Notes: generated from the sequence alone by a model not told the origin. A DNA stretch of 64,000 nt from Paenarthrobacter nicotinovorans (GCF_021919345.1 NZ_CP089293.1:3534001-3598000); one strand, 5' to 3'; counted from the first letter of the stretch, positions 51,987 through 60,890 are shown. Numbers and translations are program-made.

Positions 51987-53353
51987 GGGATCACCGCGGT
52001 GCTTGCTGAAACCCTGGACACCGTGGTGTAGCCGGCTTTGGTTCCGGTGACTCTGACGCTCATGGTGTCCGCCTGGTCTGCGCTCACAAGCTTGTAGTTC
52101 TTGGCCGTCGCTCCAGCAATCAAGGTCCCGGAGCGGTACCACTGGTACGTCAGTGCGGTACCGGAAGTCCACGTTCCGGGGTTTGCCGTCAGGGTCGAAC
52201 CAACTGTGAGCGTACCTGTGATGGTGGGGGTCGGAGCCTGCAAGGTTCCGGCCACCACTGCCGCCGTCGGGGCCGACTCCTTAGTAGCCGTGGCATACCC
52301 GGCCAGGCTTCCCGTCACACGCACAGTCAGGCTGGCGCCCTGGTCCGCAGCGGCCAGGACTCGGGTGGGTCCCGTGGCTCCTGAAATGGCCGTGCCGTTT
52401 TTGAACCATTGATACGCCAAGGTTGTTCCGGCAGGCCAGGTGCCCGGGACTGCGGTGAGTGTCGAGCCCACCGCTGCCGTGCCGGTGATAGTCGGAACCG
52501 GACCCGTGAGCTGGTTCGCCGGGACAAAGGAGAAGTCCCTGATCGTGACGGTTTCCGGTGCAACATGTGCCGCGTCTCCACCGCCGCCGCCGGTGACCCA
52601 CAGGTTGAAGTGAATCTGTTCCTTGCCAGGAGTGGGAACAGTGGAGCCTTCCAGGACTGTCCTCTTGAGGAGTGGCCCGTCGTACCCTTCCCCGGCAAAC
52701 GTCTCAAAGGTCAGCTTGCCCGGCTCCCAGACCATCCGGTGAGTGAGGATGGGGGCATTCGTGACATCGAAGGTGACCGTGTTGTTGCCTTGGCCCGGAG
52801 GCAAGGTGGCATCGAACCAGTAACCGTGCCCTTGGGTAACCGGCCAGCTTTCGCCATATGCGGCGCCCCCGCCCCACGCCGACGCTTCACAGAGGTCGAT
52901 CTCGGTGTAGCCGGGAACGGCATTGGGGTCATAGGTGAATAGGCAGCCCCACACCACTTCCTTTTGGAGTGCGCTGACATCCTTTTCCACCGTGGTGCTG
53001 TATGTACCGTAGCCGAATCCTTCACGGGTGGACTGGAATTCCGCACCCTTGGGCGCCGAACCTGTCGGGTTGCTTATGGACAGCTTCACGTAGCCGTTGG
53101 CATCCGGGTTGCTGACATTGTTGGCATCCCACGTCGCGTTGTACATGGGCGCTCCACCCCAAAAACGCTTCTGCCAATTGAATCCCTTCCAGGCAAAACT
53201 GCCCACCGGGCCGGGATCATCTGCCATAGGCGTTGTGTCCGCCGCATGCGATGGTCCTGTGCCGGCAAACATGGACAGGGCAACCGCAGCAATTACGGCT
53301 ACCCCCATAACTTTTCTTCCCCCACGTGGAAGGAGCCTCACTGACCATGCCAT
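51983..53353 (-). CDS. Secreted GH16 glycoside hydrolase with two Ig-like repeats
   Basis: A 456-residue secreted enzyme. The signal peptide is VMGVAVIAAVALSMFAG and ends near SHAAD. The GH16 jelly-roll domain (residues about 35-265) carries the catalytic ExDxxE motif in GYTEIDLCEASAWGG. Two repeats of about 90 residues follow, each with TITGTxxVGSTLTAxPGTW, as in cell-surface Ig-like modules. It should hydrolyse or transglycosylate a beta-glucan or galactan outside the cell. The ATG follows AGGAGGAAACAGCT, an excellent ribosome site, which decides the start. It may trim the polymer of the neighbouring GT2 synthase. Confidence 0.9.
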   Translation of the reverse strand: MAWSVRLLPRGGRKVMGVAVIAAVALSMFAGTGPSHAADTTPMADDPGPVGSFAWKGFNWQKRFWGGAPMYNATWDANNVSNPDANGYVKLSISNPTGSAPKGAEFQSTREGFGYGTYSTTVEKDVSALQKEVVWGCLFTYDPNAVPGYTEIDLCEASAWGGGAAYGESWPVTQGHGYWFDATLPPGQGNNTVTFDVTNAPILTHRMVWEPGKLTFETFAGEGYDGPLLKRTVLEGSTVPTPGKEQIHFNLWVTGGGGGDAAHVAPETVTIRDFSFVPANQLTGPVPTITGTAAVGSTLTAVPGTWPAGTTLAYQWFKNGTAISGATGPTRVLAAADQGASLTVRVTGSLAGYATATKESAPTAAVVAGTLQAPTPTITGTLTVGSTLTANPGTWTSGTALTYQWYRSGTLIAGATAKNYKLVSADQADTMSVRVTGTKAGYTTVSRVSASTAVIP

Positions 53354-53442
53354 AGCTGTTTCCTCCTGCTGATGCGCCCAGAATGCCAGCGGCTGGTCCC
53401 GCTGGCCGCAATACGCTCCTCCCCCCGGAGAACGTACAACTC

Positions 53443-53455
53443 CTCGATTATCGAG
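53443..53455. promoter_or_regulatory. Palindrome in the GH16/Nudix divergent gap
   Basis: CTCGA-TTA-TCGAG has perfect 5-bp arms about 90 bp upstream of the GH16 start, in the 209-bp divergent region. It is a possible operator, with no regulator gene nearby. Confidence 0.3.
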
Positions 53456-53562
53456 TAGCCGTGGCCTTGCGGGAAGCGAAATTGGTACCCAAGATCCGGG
53501 AATTAACATCGATTGGATAACGGCCGCGCTTGGCGGCGTAGCCTTGAGGTGTTCCAACAAAT

Positions 53563-54090
53563 GTGTGCAGCACCTTTACCCCGGGAGGCGACATCACTAT
53601 CCGCAGCGCAGGAATCCTCCTTTACCGGCGAAATACCGCCGGACAATTGGAGCTTTGGATAGCCCACATGGGTGGGCCCTTTTGGGCGCGGAAAGATCAG
53701 CACGCGTGGTCAATTCCCAAGGGCGAATTCTCCGACGACGAAGACGCTTTGGTTGCCGCACGAAGGGAATTCACTGAAGAAATCGGCACTCCGCCGCCAT
53801 CTGCGGACTACGTTCTGTTGGGTACATTCCGGCAGCCCTCGGGCAAACTGATCACGGCGTTCATCGCGGAAGCCAGTGGTTTTCAGCCCGAAGAGATTGT
53901 CAGCAACACATTCCCCATGGAATGGCCCAAAGGCTCTGGCACCATCAAGGACTTTCCCGAAATCGACGACGCCCAATGGCTTGAGGAAGCCGTGGCCCGG
54001 ACCAAGCTCGTCAAAGGGCAACTGCCAATCGTGGACGCGCTGGTACAACGGCTTGCCGGGGAATCGTCCCAGGCCGGCCCGCAGTATTAG
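53563..54090 (+). CDS. Nudix hydrolase
   Basis: A 175-residue Nudix protein. The Nudix box is complete: GEFSDDEDALVAARREFTEEIG (quoted to the first 20 residues, GEFSDDEDALVAARREFTEE), with the REFTEE metal-binding core near residue 70. It opens with ITIRSAGILLYRRNTAGQ and includes WSIPKGE just before the box. It hydrolyses a nucleoside diphosphate linked to another group; the exact substrate is unknown. The start is uncertain: the GTG lies before GGGAGG rather than after it, and no ATG follows in a useful place. It converges directly on the alpha/beta hydrolase gene. Confidence 0.85.
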   Translation: MCSTFTPGGDITIRSAGILLYRRNTAGQLELWIAHMGGPFWARKDQHAWSIPKGEFSDDEDALVAARREFTEEIGTPPPSADYVLLGTFRQPSGKLITAFIAEASGFQPEEIVSNTFPMEWPKGSGTIKDFPEIDDAQWLEEAVARTKLVKGQLPIVDALVQRLAGESSQAGPQY

Positions 54091-54870
54091 CTAGCTGCTC
54101 CTGCGTGCGATGAACTGCCGGATCCACTCGACGGTCCCGGGGTGATCCAGGTGCAGCCCGTGTCCCGCACCCGGTACGCGGACAAGGACCGAACGGGCTA
54201 TATGCCCGCGTAGCAGCAGCGCATTGGGCAAGGGAGTCAGTCTGTCTTCGGTGCCATGGAGTATCAAGGTGGGAGCCGTAATCGCACCCAGTTCGCTCCA
54301 GGCATCGTGCTCGCGGCTGGCCCTGAAATGACGCGCCTTGGCCCACGCCGACGCGCGGGAATTGAAGAAAGTGTGGGTCGCCTCGGGGTTGTTCCTGGCC
54401 CACTCAGAGTCGAAAAAGAGCGGCTCCAGACGGGAGAGGTCGCCACTGACCAGGGCGTCAAGGGCGGCTTTGTCCGGCTCGGCTGCGCTGTCCGGCATGC
54501 TCCCGCCACTCGTTGCCGCCAGGATCAGGGTACGAACCCTTTGCGGCTCATCGATGGCCAGCCACTGGCCTATGCGTCCGCCCATTGAATGGCCGTACAC
54601 GTGTGCTGACTCCGCCCCGGCCGCGCTGAGCACGGCCGCAGCATCGTTGGCGAGACGTCGAGTGGTGTACCGCTCAGCGTCACCCCTCCCACTGTGGCCA
54701 ATCCCGCGGTGATCAAAGCGGATGACGCGGTAATAGCGCGACAGAAGCTCCGCCGTCGGGCCCCAACCGTCCATGGACGTAGCCTGCCCGGCGATAAGCA
54801 GCATGGGTTCGCCTTCGCCCTCCGATGTCCAGGCGAGTTCGACGCCGTCGGCTGCTTCAGCAAAGTTCAC
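54091..54870 (-). CDS. Alpha/beta hydrolase
   Basis: A 259-residue alpha/beta-hydrolase fold protein. The nucleophile elbow is VYGHSMGGRIG (Ser near residue 95), the HG-like oxyanion region is LLIAGQATSMDGWGP, the acid lies in LILHGTEDRLTP and the final His in GAGHGLHLDHP. FDHRGIGHSG is typical of esterase/lactonase-like members. No signal peptide is seen, so it is cytoplasmic. It shares no overlap with the Xre gene 26 bp upstream and may be its own unit. Confidence 0.88.
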   Translation of the reverse strand: MNFAEAADGVELAWTSEGEGEPMLLIAGQATSMDGWGPTAELLSRYYRVIRFDHRGIGHSGRGDAERYTTRRLANDAAAVLSAAGAESAHVYGHSMGGRIGQWLAIDEPQRVRTLILAATSGGSMPDSAAEPDKAALDALVSGDLSRLEPLFFDSEWARNNPEATHTFFNSRASAWAKARHFRASREHDAWSELGAITAPTLILHGTEDRLTPLPNALLLRGHIARSVLVRVPGAGHGLHLDHPGTVEWIRQFIARRSS

Positions 54871-54896
54871 GGTGCCACTTTATCTTTACCGTGGTG

Positions 54897-55088
54897 TCAC
54901 TCCGCGGTGAAGACGTCCTCGATGGCGCAGCCAAAGGTCCGCGCAATGAGGAACGCCAAAGGCAATGACGGGTCGAACTTCTCTCGCTCGATGGAGATGA
55001 CGGTCTGCCGGGACACTCCGAGCGCGGCGGCCAGGTCCGCCTGGGTCCAGTTGCGGCCGGCTCGGCGCTCGGCAAGGTTGTTCTTCAC
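54897..55088 (-). CDS. Xre-family helix-turn-helix regulator
   Basis: A 63-residue Cro/CI-type DNA-binding protein consisting of the HTH alone: LAERRAGRNWTQADLAAALG followed by VSRQTVISIEREKFDPSLPL. Such small Xre proteins pair with short membrane proteins of the DUF2178-like type. Here the start overlaps the membrane-protein stop by ATGA. It probably represses its own operon through the twin palindromes at the operon start. Confidence 0.85.
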   Translation of the reverse strand: MKNNLAERRAGRNWTQADLAAALGVSRQTVISIEREKFDPSLPLAFLIARTFGCAIEDVFTAE

Positions 55089-55522
55089 TTCAGAGCACGG
55101 TGGCGGATGGCCACGTAACGGAGGCCGGCATCCAGCGTACTGAGGCCAACGAGCCCCAGAAGCAGTGGGAGCGCATCAACCTGGAAACGGCCGATGGCCA
55201 GCACCAGCGAAGCAACAATCGCCGCGACCAGCACGTCAATGAAGGCCCCGGCCCCGGCCTGGCGCATCCATTGCAGCTCCACGCTTTGTTCCCCGTTCGG
55301 ATCCCGGGTGACGGTGTTATTGGAGACGAAAACCCGCACTCCGAGGGACATCGCAGGGTACCCGGAGCATAGCGCCCCGATCCCTGCGGCGGGCCAGAAA
55401 TCATCCGGGTTTGTTGCTCCCACCACCACCGCAACCGTGATTGTCAGGATGGCGCCGAGGATGACGGCCAAGACATAGTGCTGGGCCGGGACCCGCCGGG
55501 ATGTAAAGGACGCTTTACTCAT
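55085..55522 (-). CDS. Small four-helix membrane protein paired with Xre regulator
   Basis: A 145-residue protein with about four membrane helices (VLAVILGAILTITVAVVVGA, FWPAAGIGALCSGYPAMSLG, FIDVLVAAIVASLVLAIGRF, LGLVGLSTLDAGLRYVAI). The layout resembles DUF2178-like proteins that accompany small Xre regulators, whose function is unknown. The frame is open far upstream, but I place the start at MSKASFTSRRV because the upstream frame runs antisense to the MOSC gene. The start codon lies between two operator-like palindromes, and there is no clear ribosome site. Confidence 0.75.
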   Translation of the reverse strand: MSKASFTSRRVPAQHYVLAVILGAILTITVAVVVGATNPDDFWPAAGIGALCSGYPAMSLGVRVFVSNNTVTRDPNGEQSVELQWMRQAGAGAFIDVLVAAIVASLVLAIGRFQVDALPLLLGLVGLSTLDAGLRYVAIRHRALK

Positions 55523-55545
55523 AGGCAAAGTAAAGCACGCTTTAC
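55503..55545. promoter_or_regulatory. Twin GTAAAG-N4-CTTTAC operators
   Basis: GTAAAGGACGCTTTAC (55503-55518) and GTAAAGCACGCTTTAC (55530-55545) are two perfect palindromes, identical except one central base, 27 bp apart. They flank the start codon of the membrane-protein gene, one inside the coding region. They are very likely binding sites for the co-encoded Xre repressor. Confidence 0.75.
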
Positions 55546-55597
55546 ACCGCGGAACAATGCCCCTGCGCTCCACATGGACAGGGGCTAGCGTTGAAGC

Positions 55598-56167
55598 ATG
55601 ACTGATTACAGGTACGACGTCGAAGTTGTGCACCTTTTGGTGTCGCCGGCGCACGCCTACTTTGGCCGTGCGCGCGAAGGCGCCGCGGACGTTCCAACTG
55701 CGGACGCCGACCACGCTGAGTTGGTTGCCGGCAAGGGGATTGTTGGGGACAGGTTCTTCGGCAAGGCCGCCCACATGGACGCCGCCGTGACGGTGTTCGC
55801 CGTTGAGGCACTGGAAGCCATTGCTGCCGAACTCGACGCCGGGCCTTTCGATCCGCTGCTGACGCGCCGGAACGTCGTGCTGCGGGGAGTGGAACTGGCT
55901 CCATTGCTCGGCCACGGGTTCACGCTGGAATCCGGCGGAGACGCGGTGACGCTGAAGGCCGGCAGACCAGCCCATCCTTGCGCCTGGATGGACCAGATGC
56001 TCGCCCCGGGTGCCCACAAGGCGATGCGCGGGCGCGGCGGCGTGCGGTGCCAGGTTGTTTCCGGCGGACTGCTGCATCGTGGGCCGGCTGTCCTGACCAG
56101 CCCGGTGCCGCTCGACCCGGGCAAGGCGGGCGACGCCAATGTGCTCCGGCCTTCGAGGCTGCCTTAG
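55598..56167 (+). CDS. MOSC domain-containing protein
   Basis: A 189-residue protein with one MOSC domain (residues about 15-160), a beta-barrel related to the C-terminal part of molybdenum cofactor sulfurase. Visible are HAELVAGKGIVGDRFFGKAA, the VFAVEALEAIAAEL segment and GRPAHPCAWMDQML, which holds the conserved cysteine. Stand-alone MOSC proteins such as YiiM reduce N-hydroxylated compounds or carry sulfur. It begins about 75 bp from the divergent membrane-protein gene. Confidence 0.88.
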   Translation: MTDYRYDVEVVHLLVSPAHAYFGRAREGAADVPTADADHAELVAGKGIVGDRFFGKAAHMDAAVTVFAVEALEAIAAELDAGPFDPLLTRRNVVLRGVELAPLLGHGFTLESGGDAVTLKAGRPAHPCAWMDQMLAPGAHKAMRGRGGVRCQVVSGGLLHRGPAVLTSPVPLDPGKAGDANVLRPSRLP

Positions 56168-56208
56168 CAGGCACGTGCGCTTCCCGACCTTCTTTGGCCG
56201 CAGCGTGA

Positions 56209-56297
56209 TCCGAAAACAACCAAATAGCGTTGAAATATGGCGTTTCCGCATCCAAAGTGGGTCAGGAAGCAACCCATAAGAGGGTCAGGAAGCCACC
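56209..56297. repeat. Dispersed GGGTCAGGAAGC repeat, copy 2
   Basis: Starts CCGAAAACAACCAAAT and contains AAAGTGGGTCAGGAAGCAAC, then a second GGGTCAGGAAGCCACC 23 bases later. The block order matches copy 1 at 46879. It lies between the MOSC gene and the end of the ABC exporter operon. Confidence 0.6.
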
Positions 56298-56316
56298 TGC
56301 CCCGCAACCGGAAAGC

Positions 56317-58293
56317 TCAAACTTCCTCCGACGCCGGCGCCGCAAACTGGGCCTCGTACAACCGGGAGTAGGCCGCACCGGCAGAGAGCAGCTCCGAGTG
56401 CGTGCCCTGCTCCACGATCTGCCCGTCCTCCATCACCAGGATCAGGTCGGCGTCGCGGATGGTGGAGAGCCGGTGGGCAATGACGAAGCTGGTCCGGTCC
56501 GAGCGCAGGGCGTTCATGGCTTTCTGCACCAGCACCTCGGTACGGGTGTCGACGCTGCTCGTGGCTTCGTCCAGGATCAGCACCGATGGCCGGGACAGGA
56601 AGGCCCTGGCGATGGTCAGCAATTGCTTCTCGCCGGCTGAGACGTTGCCGCCTTCGTCGTCGAGAACGGTGTCGTAGCCCTCGGGAAGGGACCGGACGAA
56701 CCTGTCCACATACGTTGCCTGCGCCGCTTCGATGATCTCCGCTTCAGAAGCCGTGGGCCGCCCATAGGCGATGTTGTCCCGGATGGTGCCGCCGAACAGC
56801 CACGTGTCCTGGAGGACCATGCCCATCCGCGAGCGCAACTCCTGCCGCGAGATGGAGGCAATGTCGACGCCGTCGAGCGTTATCCGCCCCGAGTCCAGCT
56901 CGTAGAAGCGCATCATCAGGTTCACCAGGGTGGTTTTGCCCGCCCCCGTAGGCCCGACGATGGCGATGCTCTGGCCGGGTTCTGCCACCAGGCTGAGGTC
57001 CGTGATCAGGGGCTTGTCCGGGGAGTAGCGGAAGGAGACATTCTCGAACACCAGGCGACCGCGCCCGGCCGAAGCGCCCGAAGGAGGAGGTTCGGGCGAC
57101 TCTTCGTCCTCGTCCAGGAGATCGAACACGCGCTCGGCGGAGGCAACGCCGGATTGCAGCATGTTCGCCATGGATCCGAGCTGCGCCAGGGGCATGGTGA
57201 ATTGCCGTGAGTACTGGATGAACGCCTGCACATCACCCAATTGCATGGAACCGGAAGCCACCTGCAGGCCGCCAACCACGGCAATGCCTACGTACACCAG
57301 GTTTCCGATGAACGTCATGGCCGGCATGATCAGACCGCTGACGAACTGCGCTCCGAAGCTGGCCTGGAACAGCTCACCATTCTTGGCGCGGAACTTTTCC
57401 TGGACCTCGTTCTGCCGCCCGAACACCTTCACCAGGGCATGTCCGGTGTAGGTTTCCTCAATCTGGCCGTTGAGCTCACCGGTGTTCTTCCACTGGGCAA
57501 CGAACAGCTTCTGCGAGCGCTTTGCAATGAGGAGCGTCGTGCCGAGCGTCAGGGGAATGGTCACCAGTGCGATCAGCGCCAGCAAGGGCGAGAGCAGGAA
57601 CATCATGACCAGAACGCCCAGCACAGTCAGCAGGGACGAGACCACTTGGCTGATCGATTGCTGCAAACTTTGGGAGATGTTGTCAACATCGTTGGTTACC
57701 CGGCTCAGCAGTTCACCGCGCTGGATGGAGTCGAAGTAGCGCAGGGGCAGGCGGTGGATTTTTGCTTCGATGCGTTGGCGGAGGCGGTACACCGTCCGCT
57801 GCACGACGCCGTTGAGCACGTAGGCCTGCATCCAGCCGAACGCTGAGGCAAGGACGTACAGGGCCAGTGCCCACAGCAGCACGGAGGACAACGCACCAAA
57901 GTCGATTCCGACGCCGGGTGTGAGGGTCATGGCGCCCAGCATGTCGGCTTTGCTGTTCTCACCTGAGGCCCGCAGGCCCGCGATGACCTGCTCTTTGGAC
58001 ACCCCGGCGGGCAGTTGCTTGGACACGATGCCGGCGAAGATCAGGTTGGTCCCTTCGCCCAGCAAGCGGGGACCGATCACGGACAGCGCAACGCTGGCCA
58101 CGGCGAAGACCAGCACCAGGGCCAGCCAGAGCCGTTCCGGATGCAGGGTTCCCAGGAGTCTGCGGGCCGAAGCCTTGAAGTTCGACGCTTTCTCTGCCGG
58201 AATGTTCATTCCGGCGAACGGGCCTCCCCTTCCCGGGCCCATTGCGGGGCGCTGGGGTCCGCGGCCGCCGGCTGGAGCGGTGGACGTGCTCAT
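56317..58293 (-). CDS. ABC exporter half-transporter, second subunit
   Basis: A 658-residue permease-ATPase fusion. After a Gly/Pro-rich head come six membrane helices (first near LWLALVLVFAVASVALSVIG). The ATPase has Walker A in IVGPTGAGKTTLVN, signature NVSAGEKQLLTIARA and Walker B in SVLILDEATSSVD. Its start overlaps the stop of the other half-transporter by ATGA. The two make a heterodimeric type IV (B-family) exporter, as in BmrCD/TM287-288. A drug or lipid substrate is likely, but the substrate is unknown. The signature here departs from LSGGQ, whereas the partner keeps SGGQ. Confidence 0.92.
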   Translation of the reverse strand: MSTSTAPAGGRGPQRPAMGPGRGGPFAGMNIPAEKASNFKASARRLLGTLHPERLWLALVLVFAVASVALSVIGPRLLGEGTNLIFAGIVSKQLPAGVSKEQVIAGLRASGENSKADMLGAMTLTPGVGIDFGALSSVLLWALALYVLASAFGWMQAYVLNGVVQRTVYRLRQRIEAKIHRLPLRYFDSIQRGELLSRVTNDVDNISQSLQQSISQVVSSLLTVLGVLVMMFLLSPLLALIALVTIPLTLGTTLLIAKRSQKLFVAQWKNTGELNGQIEETYTGHALVKVFGRQNEVQEKFRAKNGELFQASFGAQFVSGLIMPAMTFIGNLVYVGIAVVGGLQVASGSMQLGDVQAFIQYSRQFTMPLAQLGSMANMLQSGVASAERVFDLLDEDEESPEPPPSGASAGRGRLVFENVSFRYSPDKPLITDLSLVAEPGQSIAIVGPTGAGKTTLVNLMMRFYELDSGRITLDGVDIASISRQELRSRMGMVLQDTWLFGGTIRDNIAYGRPTASEAEIIEAAQATYVDRFVRSLPEGYDTVLDDEGGNVSAGEKQLLTIARAFLSRPSVLILDEATSSVDTRTEVLVQKAMNALRSDRTSFVIAHRLSTIRDADLILVMEDGQIVEQGTHSELLSAGAAYSRLYEAQFAAPASEEV

Positions 58294-60023
58294 GCTGCCT
58301 CCTCCGCTGCCAGCTGGGACGAGACGATTTCGCGGTACGTTTCGGATGTCTCCAACAATTCTTCGTGCGTCCCCTGGCCGACGATCCTGCCGTCGTCGAG
58401 CACCAGGATCCGGTCTGCGTCGGCGATGCTGGACACGCGCTGGGCGATGATCACCAAGGTGGCGCCGTTGGTATGGCGCTTGAGGGCCTGCCGGAGCCGC
58501 GCGTCGGTGGCGGTATCCAGCGAGGAGAAGGAGTCATCAAAAATGTAGAGCTCCGGCTGCTTCACCAGGGCCCGCGCAATGGCGAGCCTTTGACGCTGCC
58601 CGCCCGAAACGTTGGTCCCACCCTGGGAGATGGCCGCATCCAGGCCCCCGTCCATGCCGCGTACGAAGTCGTCAGCCTGGGCCACACGCAGCGCTTGCCA
58701 CAGTTCGTCCTCGGTGGCGTCCGGCTTGCCGTATTGCAGGTTGCTGCGGACCGTGCCGGAGAACAGGTAAGGCCGCTGCGGCACCAAGCCGATGTGCCCC
58801 CACAACAGGTCCGGGTGGAGGTCGCGGACGTCCACACCGTCCATCCGGACGGAGCCCGTTGTGGCGTCGAACAACCGGGGCATGAGGTTGACCAGCGTGG
58901 TCTTACCGGCTCCGGTGCTGCCGATGATCGCGGTGGTCTGCCCTGCGCGGGCCGTGAAAGTCAGGCCACTCAGCACGGGCCGCTCGGCACCCGGGTAGGC
59001 GAATCCGACGTCGCGCATTTCCAACTCGCCGCGGCGGATGCCGCCGGTGACAGGGTTCGACGGCGGCCGGACACTGGAGTCGGTATCCAGCACCTCCCCG
59101 ATACGGTCGGCAGAAACCGACGCGCGCGGGATCATCACGGCCATGAACGTGGCCATCATGACCGACATGAGGATCTGCATGAGGTAGCTCAGGAATGCGA
59201 TCAGGGTGCCCACTTGCATGGAGCCGTCCTCGATCCGGAAGGACCCGAACCAGATCACTGCCACGCTGGATACGTTCATGACCAGCATGACCACAGGGAA
59301 CATAAGCGCCATCAAACGGCCGGCCCGCAGCGCGACGTCGGTGACGTCGTCGTTCGCTTTGGCGAAGCGGGACACTTCCATGTCCTCCCGCACGAAAGCC
59401 CGCACGACGCGGATGCCGGTGAGTTGCTCGCGCAGGACCCGGTTCACGGCGTCGATCCGCACCTGCATCTTGCGGAACAGGGGAACCATCCGTGTCACGA
59501 TCAGCCCGACGGCAACCAACAGCACGGGCACGCACACGGCAATCAGCCAGGACAGTTGCGCGTCCTGGCGCACGGCCATGATCACGCCGCCAATGCTCAG
59601 CATCGGCGCCGCGACCATGAGCGTGCAGGACATCAGGACCAGCTGTTGGACTTGCTGGACGTCGTTGGTGGACCGGGTGATCAGGGAAGGAGCACCAAAC
59701 CTGGTGACTTCCTGTTCGGAAAACTCCCCCACCCGGCTGAAGATCGCGTCACGCACGTCGCGGCCCATGCCCATCGCAGCCTTCGCCCCGAAGTAGACCG
59801 CAACTACGGCGCACGCGATCTGCAGGAGAGTGATCAGCAGCATGAGCCCGCCCATGCGGAGGATGTAATCGGTATCCCCGGTGGCAACGCCGTGATCGAT
59901 GATGTCGGCATTGAGCGTCGGCAGGTACAAGGACGCAATCGACTGCGCCAACTGAAAAATGACGACGCCCACCAGCAACCGCTGATGCGGCCGCAGGAAG
60001 CGAACCAGTACCTTCCAGAGCAT
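58290..60023 (-). CDS. ABC exporter half-transporter, first subunit
   Basis: A 577-residue permease-ATPase fusion with six helices and an ATPase domain. Walker A is IIGSTGAGKTTLVN, the signature is TNVSGGQRQRLAIARAL and the Walker B region is LYIFDDSFSSLD. In the last of these, Asp stands where the catalytic Glu would be. So this ATP site is degenerate, as in heterodimeric exporters, where only one of the two sites is active. I use the ATG at LWKVLVRFLRPHQ; a longer frame has no ribosome site. It is the first gene of a two-gene operon. Confidence 0.92.
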   Translation of the reverse strand: MLWKVLVRFLRPHQRLLVGVVIFQLAQSIASLYLPTLNADIIDHGVATGDTDYILRMGGLMLLITLLQIACAVVAVYFGAKAAMGMGRDVRDAIFSRVGEFSEQEVTRFGAPSLITRSTNDVQQVQQLVLMSCTLMVAAPMLSIGGVIMAVRQDAQLSWLIAVCVPVLLVAVGLIVTRMVPLFRKMQVRIDAVNRVLREQLTGIRVVRAFVREDMEVSRFAKANDDVTDVALRAGRLMALMFPVVMLVMNVSSVAVIWFGSFRIEDGSMQVGTLIAFLSYLMQILMSVMMATFMAVMIPRASVSADRIGEVLDTDSSVRPPSNPVTGGIRRGELEMRDVGFAYPGAERPVLSGLTFTARAGQTTAIIGSTGAGKTTLVNLMPRLFDATTGSVRMDGVDVRDLHPDLLWGHIGLVPQRPYLFSGTVRSNLQYGKPDATEDELWQALRVAQADDFVRGMDGGLDAAISQGGTNVSGGQRQRLAIARALVKQPELYIFDDSFSSLDTATDARLRQALKRHTNGATLVIIAQRVSSIADADRILVLDDGRIVGQGTHEELLETSETYREIVSSQLAAEEAA

Positions 60024-60138
60024 GCTGTCTCCGAGCTTTCGAAGTGAAACCGAAGGCCAGTTTACGTCTGGTTGCTGTGGGCAACTAGAGGGAACCGGGG
60101 CGTTGTGGAGGCAACCCGGACGACGCCCCCGCTTCACC

Positions 60139-60816
60139 TCACTTGCTGATCAGTTCCGAGGCCCGAACGGCATCGAGCTTCCCTGCGAACAACAGTGCCG
60201 CGTCGCTCAATTCCCTTTCCGCGAGGTGGCGGCTGCCGTCCACGTCCGTGTTCAGGACCGTAGGGGCAAATCGGATGTGGGCGGCGTCCTGGATCCCCAC
60301 GAAGTTCAGCCAATCGGCAAAATACGTGCTGCTGAAGTCGGCACCGAACATTGCCGGGACCCCTGGGGCGTAGACACCGCTGGTGTGGATGGCCATCGCC
60401 AGCTTCCCTTCCATGAGACCGGTGTACCCATGCTCCGGGTGGAAACCGAAACTCCAACCGGGCTGGGTGACGATGTCGATCCACTGCTTCAAAGCGTAGG
60501 GAATCCCCGAATTCCACATGGGAATGTTGAACACGTAGGCATCCGCCGCCGCGAACTGGTCAAAGACCGACCGTGCCGCTTCCCACGCTGCCATCTGCTC
60601 CGGCGTTTGTTCCTGGCCCGTGAAGACCGCCATTTTCGCGGAGGCGGCGACCCGACCGAAAGCCGGCAGTGCATCGTCGTCGAACAGGTTCAGTGTCTCC
60701 AGTTCAAAAGTCTCCGGAGCCGCAGACTGGACCGAATCGATGAAGTGACGGGCGAGTCCCAGCGAATCGCTGCTGCCGTAACGGGGAGAGGCGTTGATAT
60801 GGAGGATGGAGGGCAT
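60139..60816 (-). CDS. FMN-dependent NADH-azoreductase
   Basis: A 225-residue flavodoxin-like quinone/azo reductase of the AzoR family. The FMN phosphate site is INASPRYGSSDSLGLARHFI, the flavin-facing loop is NIPMWNSGIPYALKQWID, and GVYAPG lies near the substrate. It reduces quinones and azo bonds with NADH, protecting against thiol-reactive stress. The ATG follows GAAAGGAAAACC. It is divergent from an HxlR regulator, the usual arrangement for this gene pair. Confidence 0.92.
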   Translation of the reverse strand: MPSILHINASPRYGSSDSLGLARHFIDSVQSAAPETFELETLNLFDDDALPAFGRVAASAKMAVFTGQEQTPEQMAAWEAARSVFDQFAAADAYVFNIPMWNSGIPYALKQWIDIVTQPGWSFGFHPEHGYTGLMEGKLAMAIHTSGVYAPGVPAMFGADFSSTYFADWLNFVGIQDAAHIRFAPTVLNTDVDGSRHLAERELSDAALLFAGKLDAVRASELISK

Positions 60817-60890
60817 GGTTTTCCTTTCAAACGGGGGACGTTCCGACCCCTTACTGATCCTCGTCCGGTTCCCCGGCACAGCGTAAGAAC

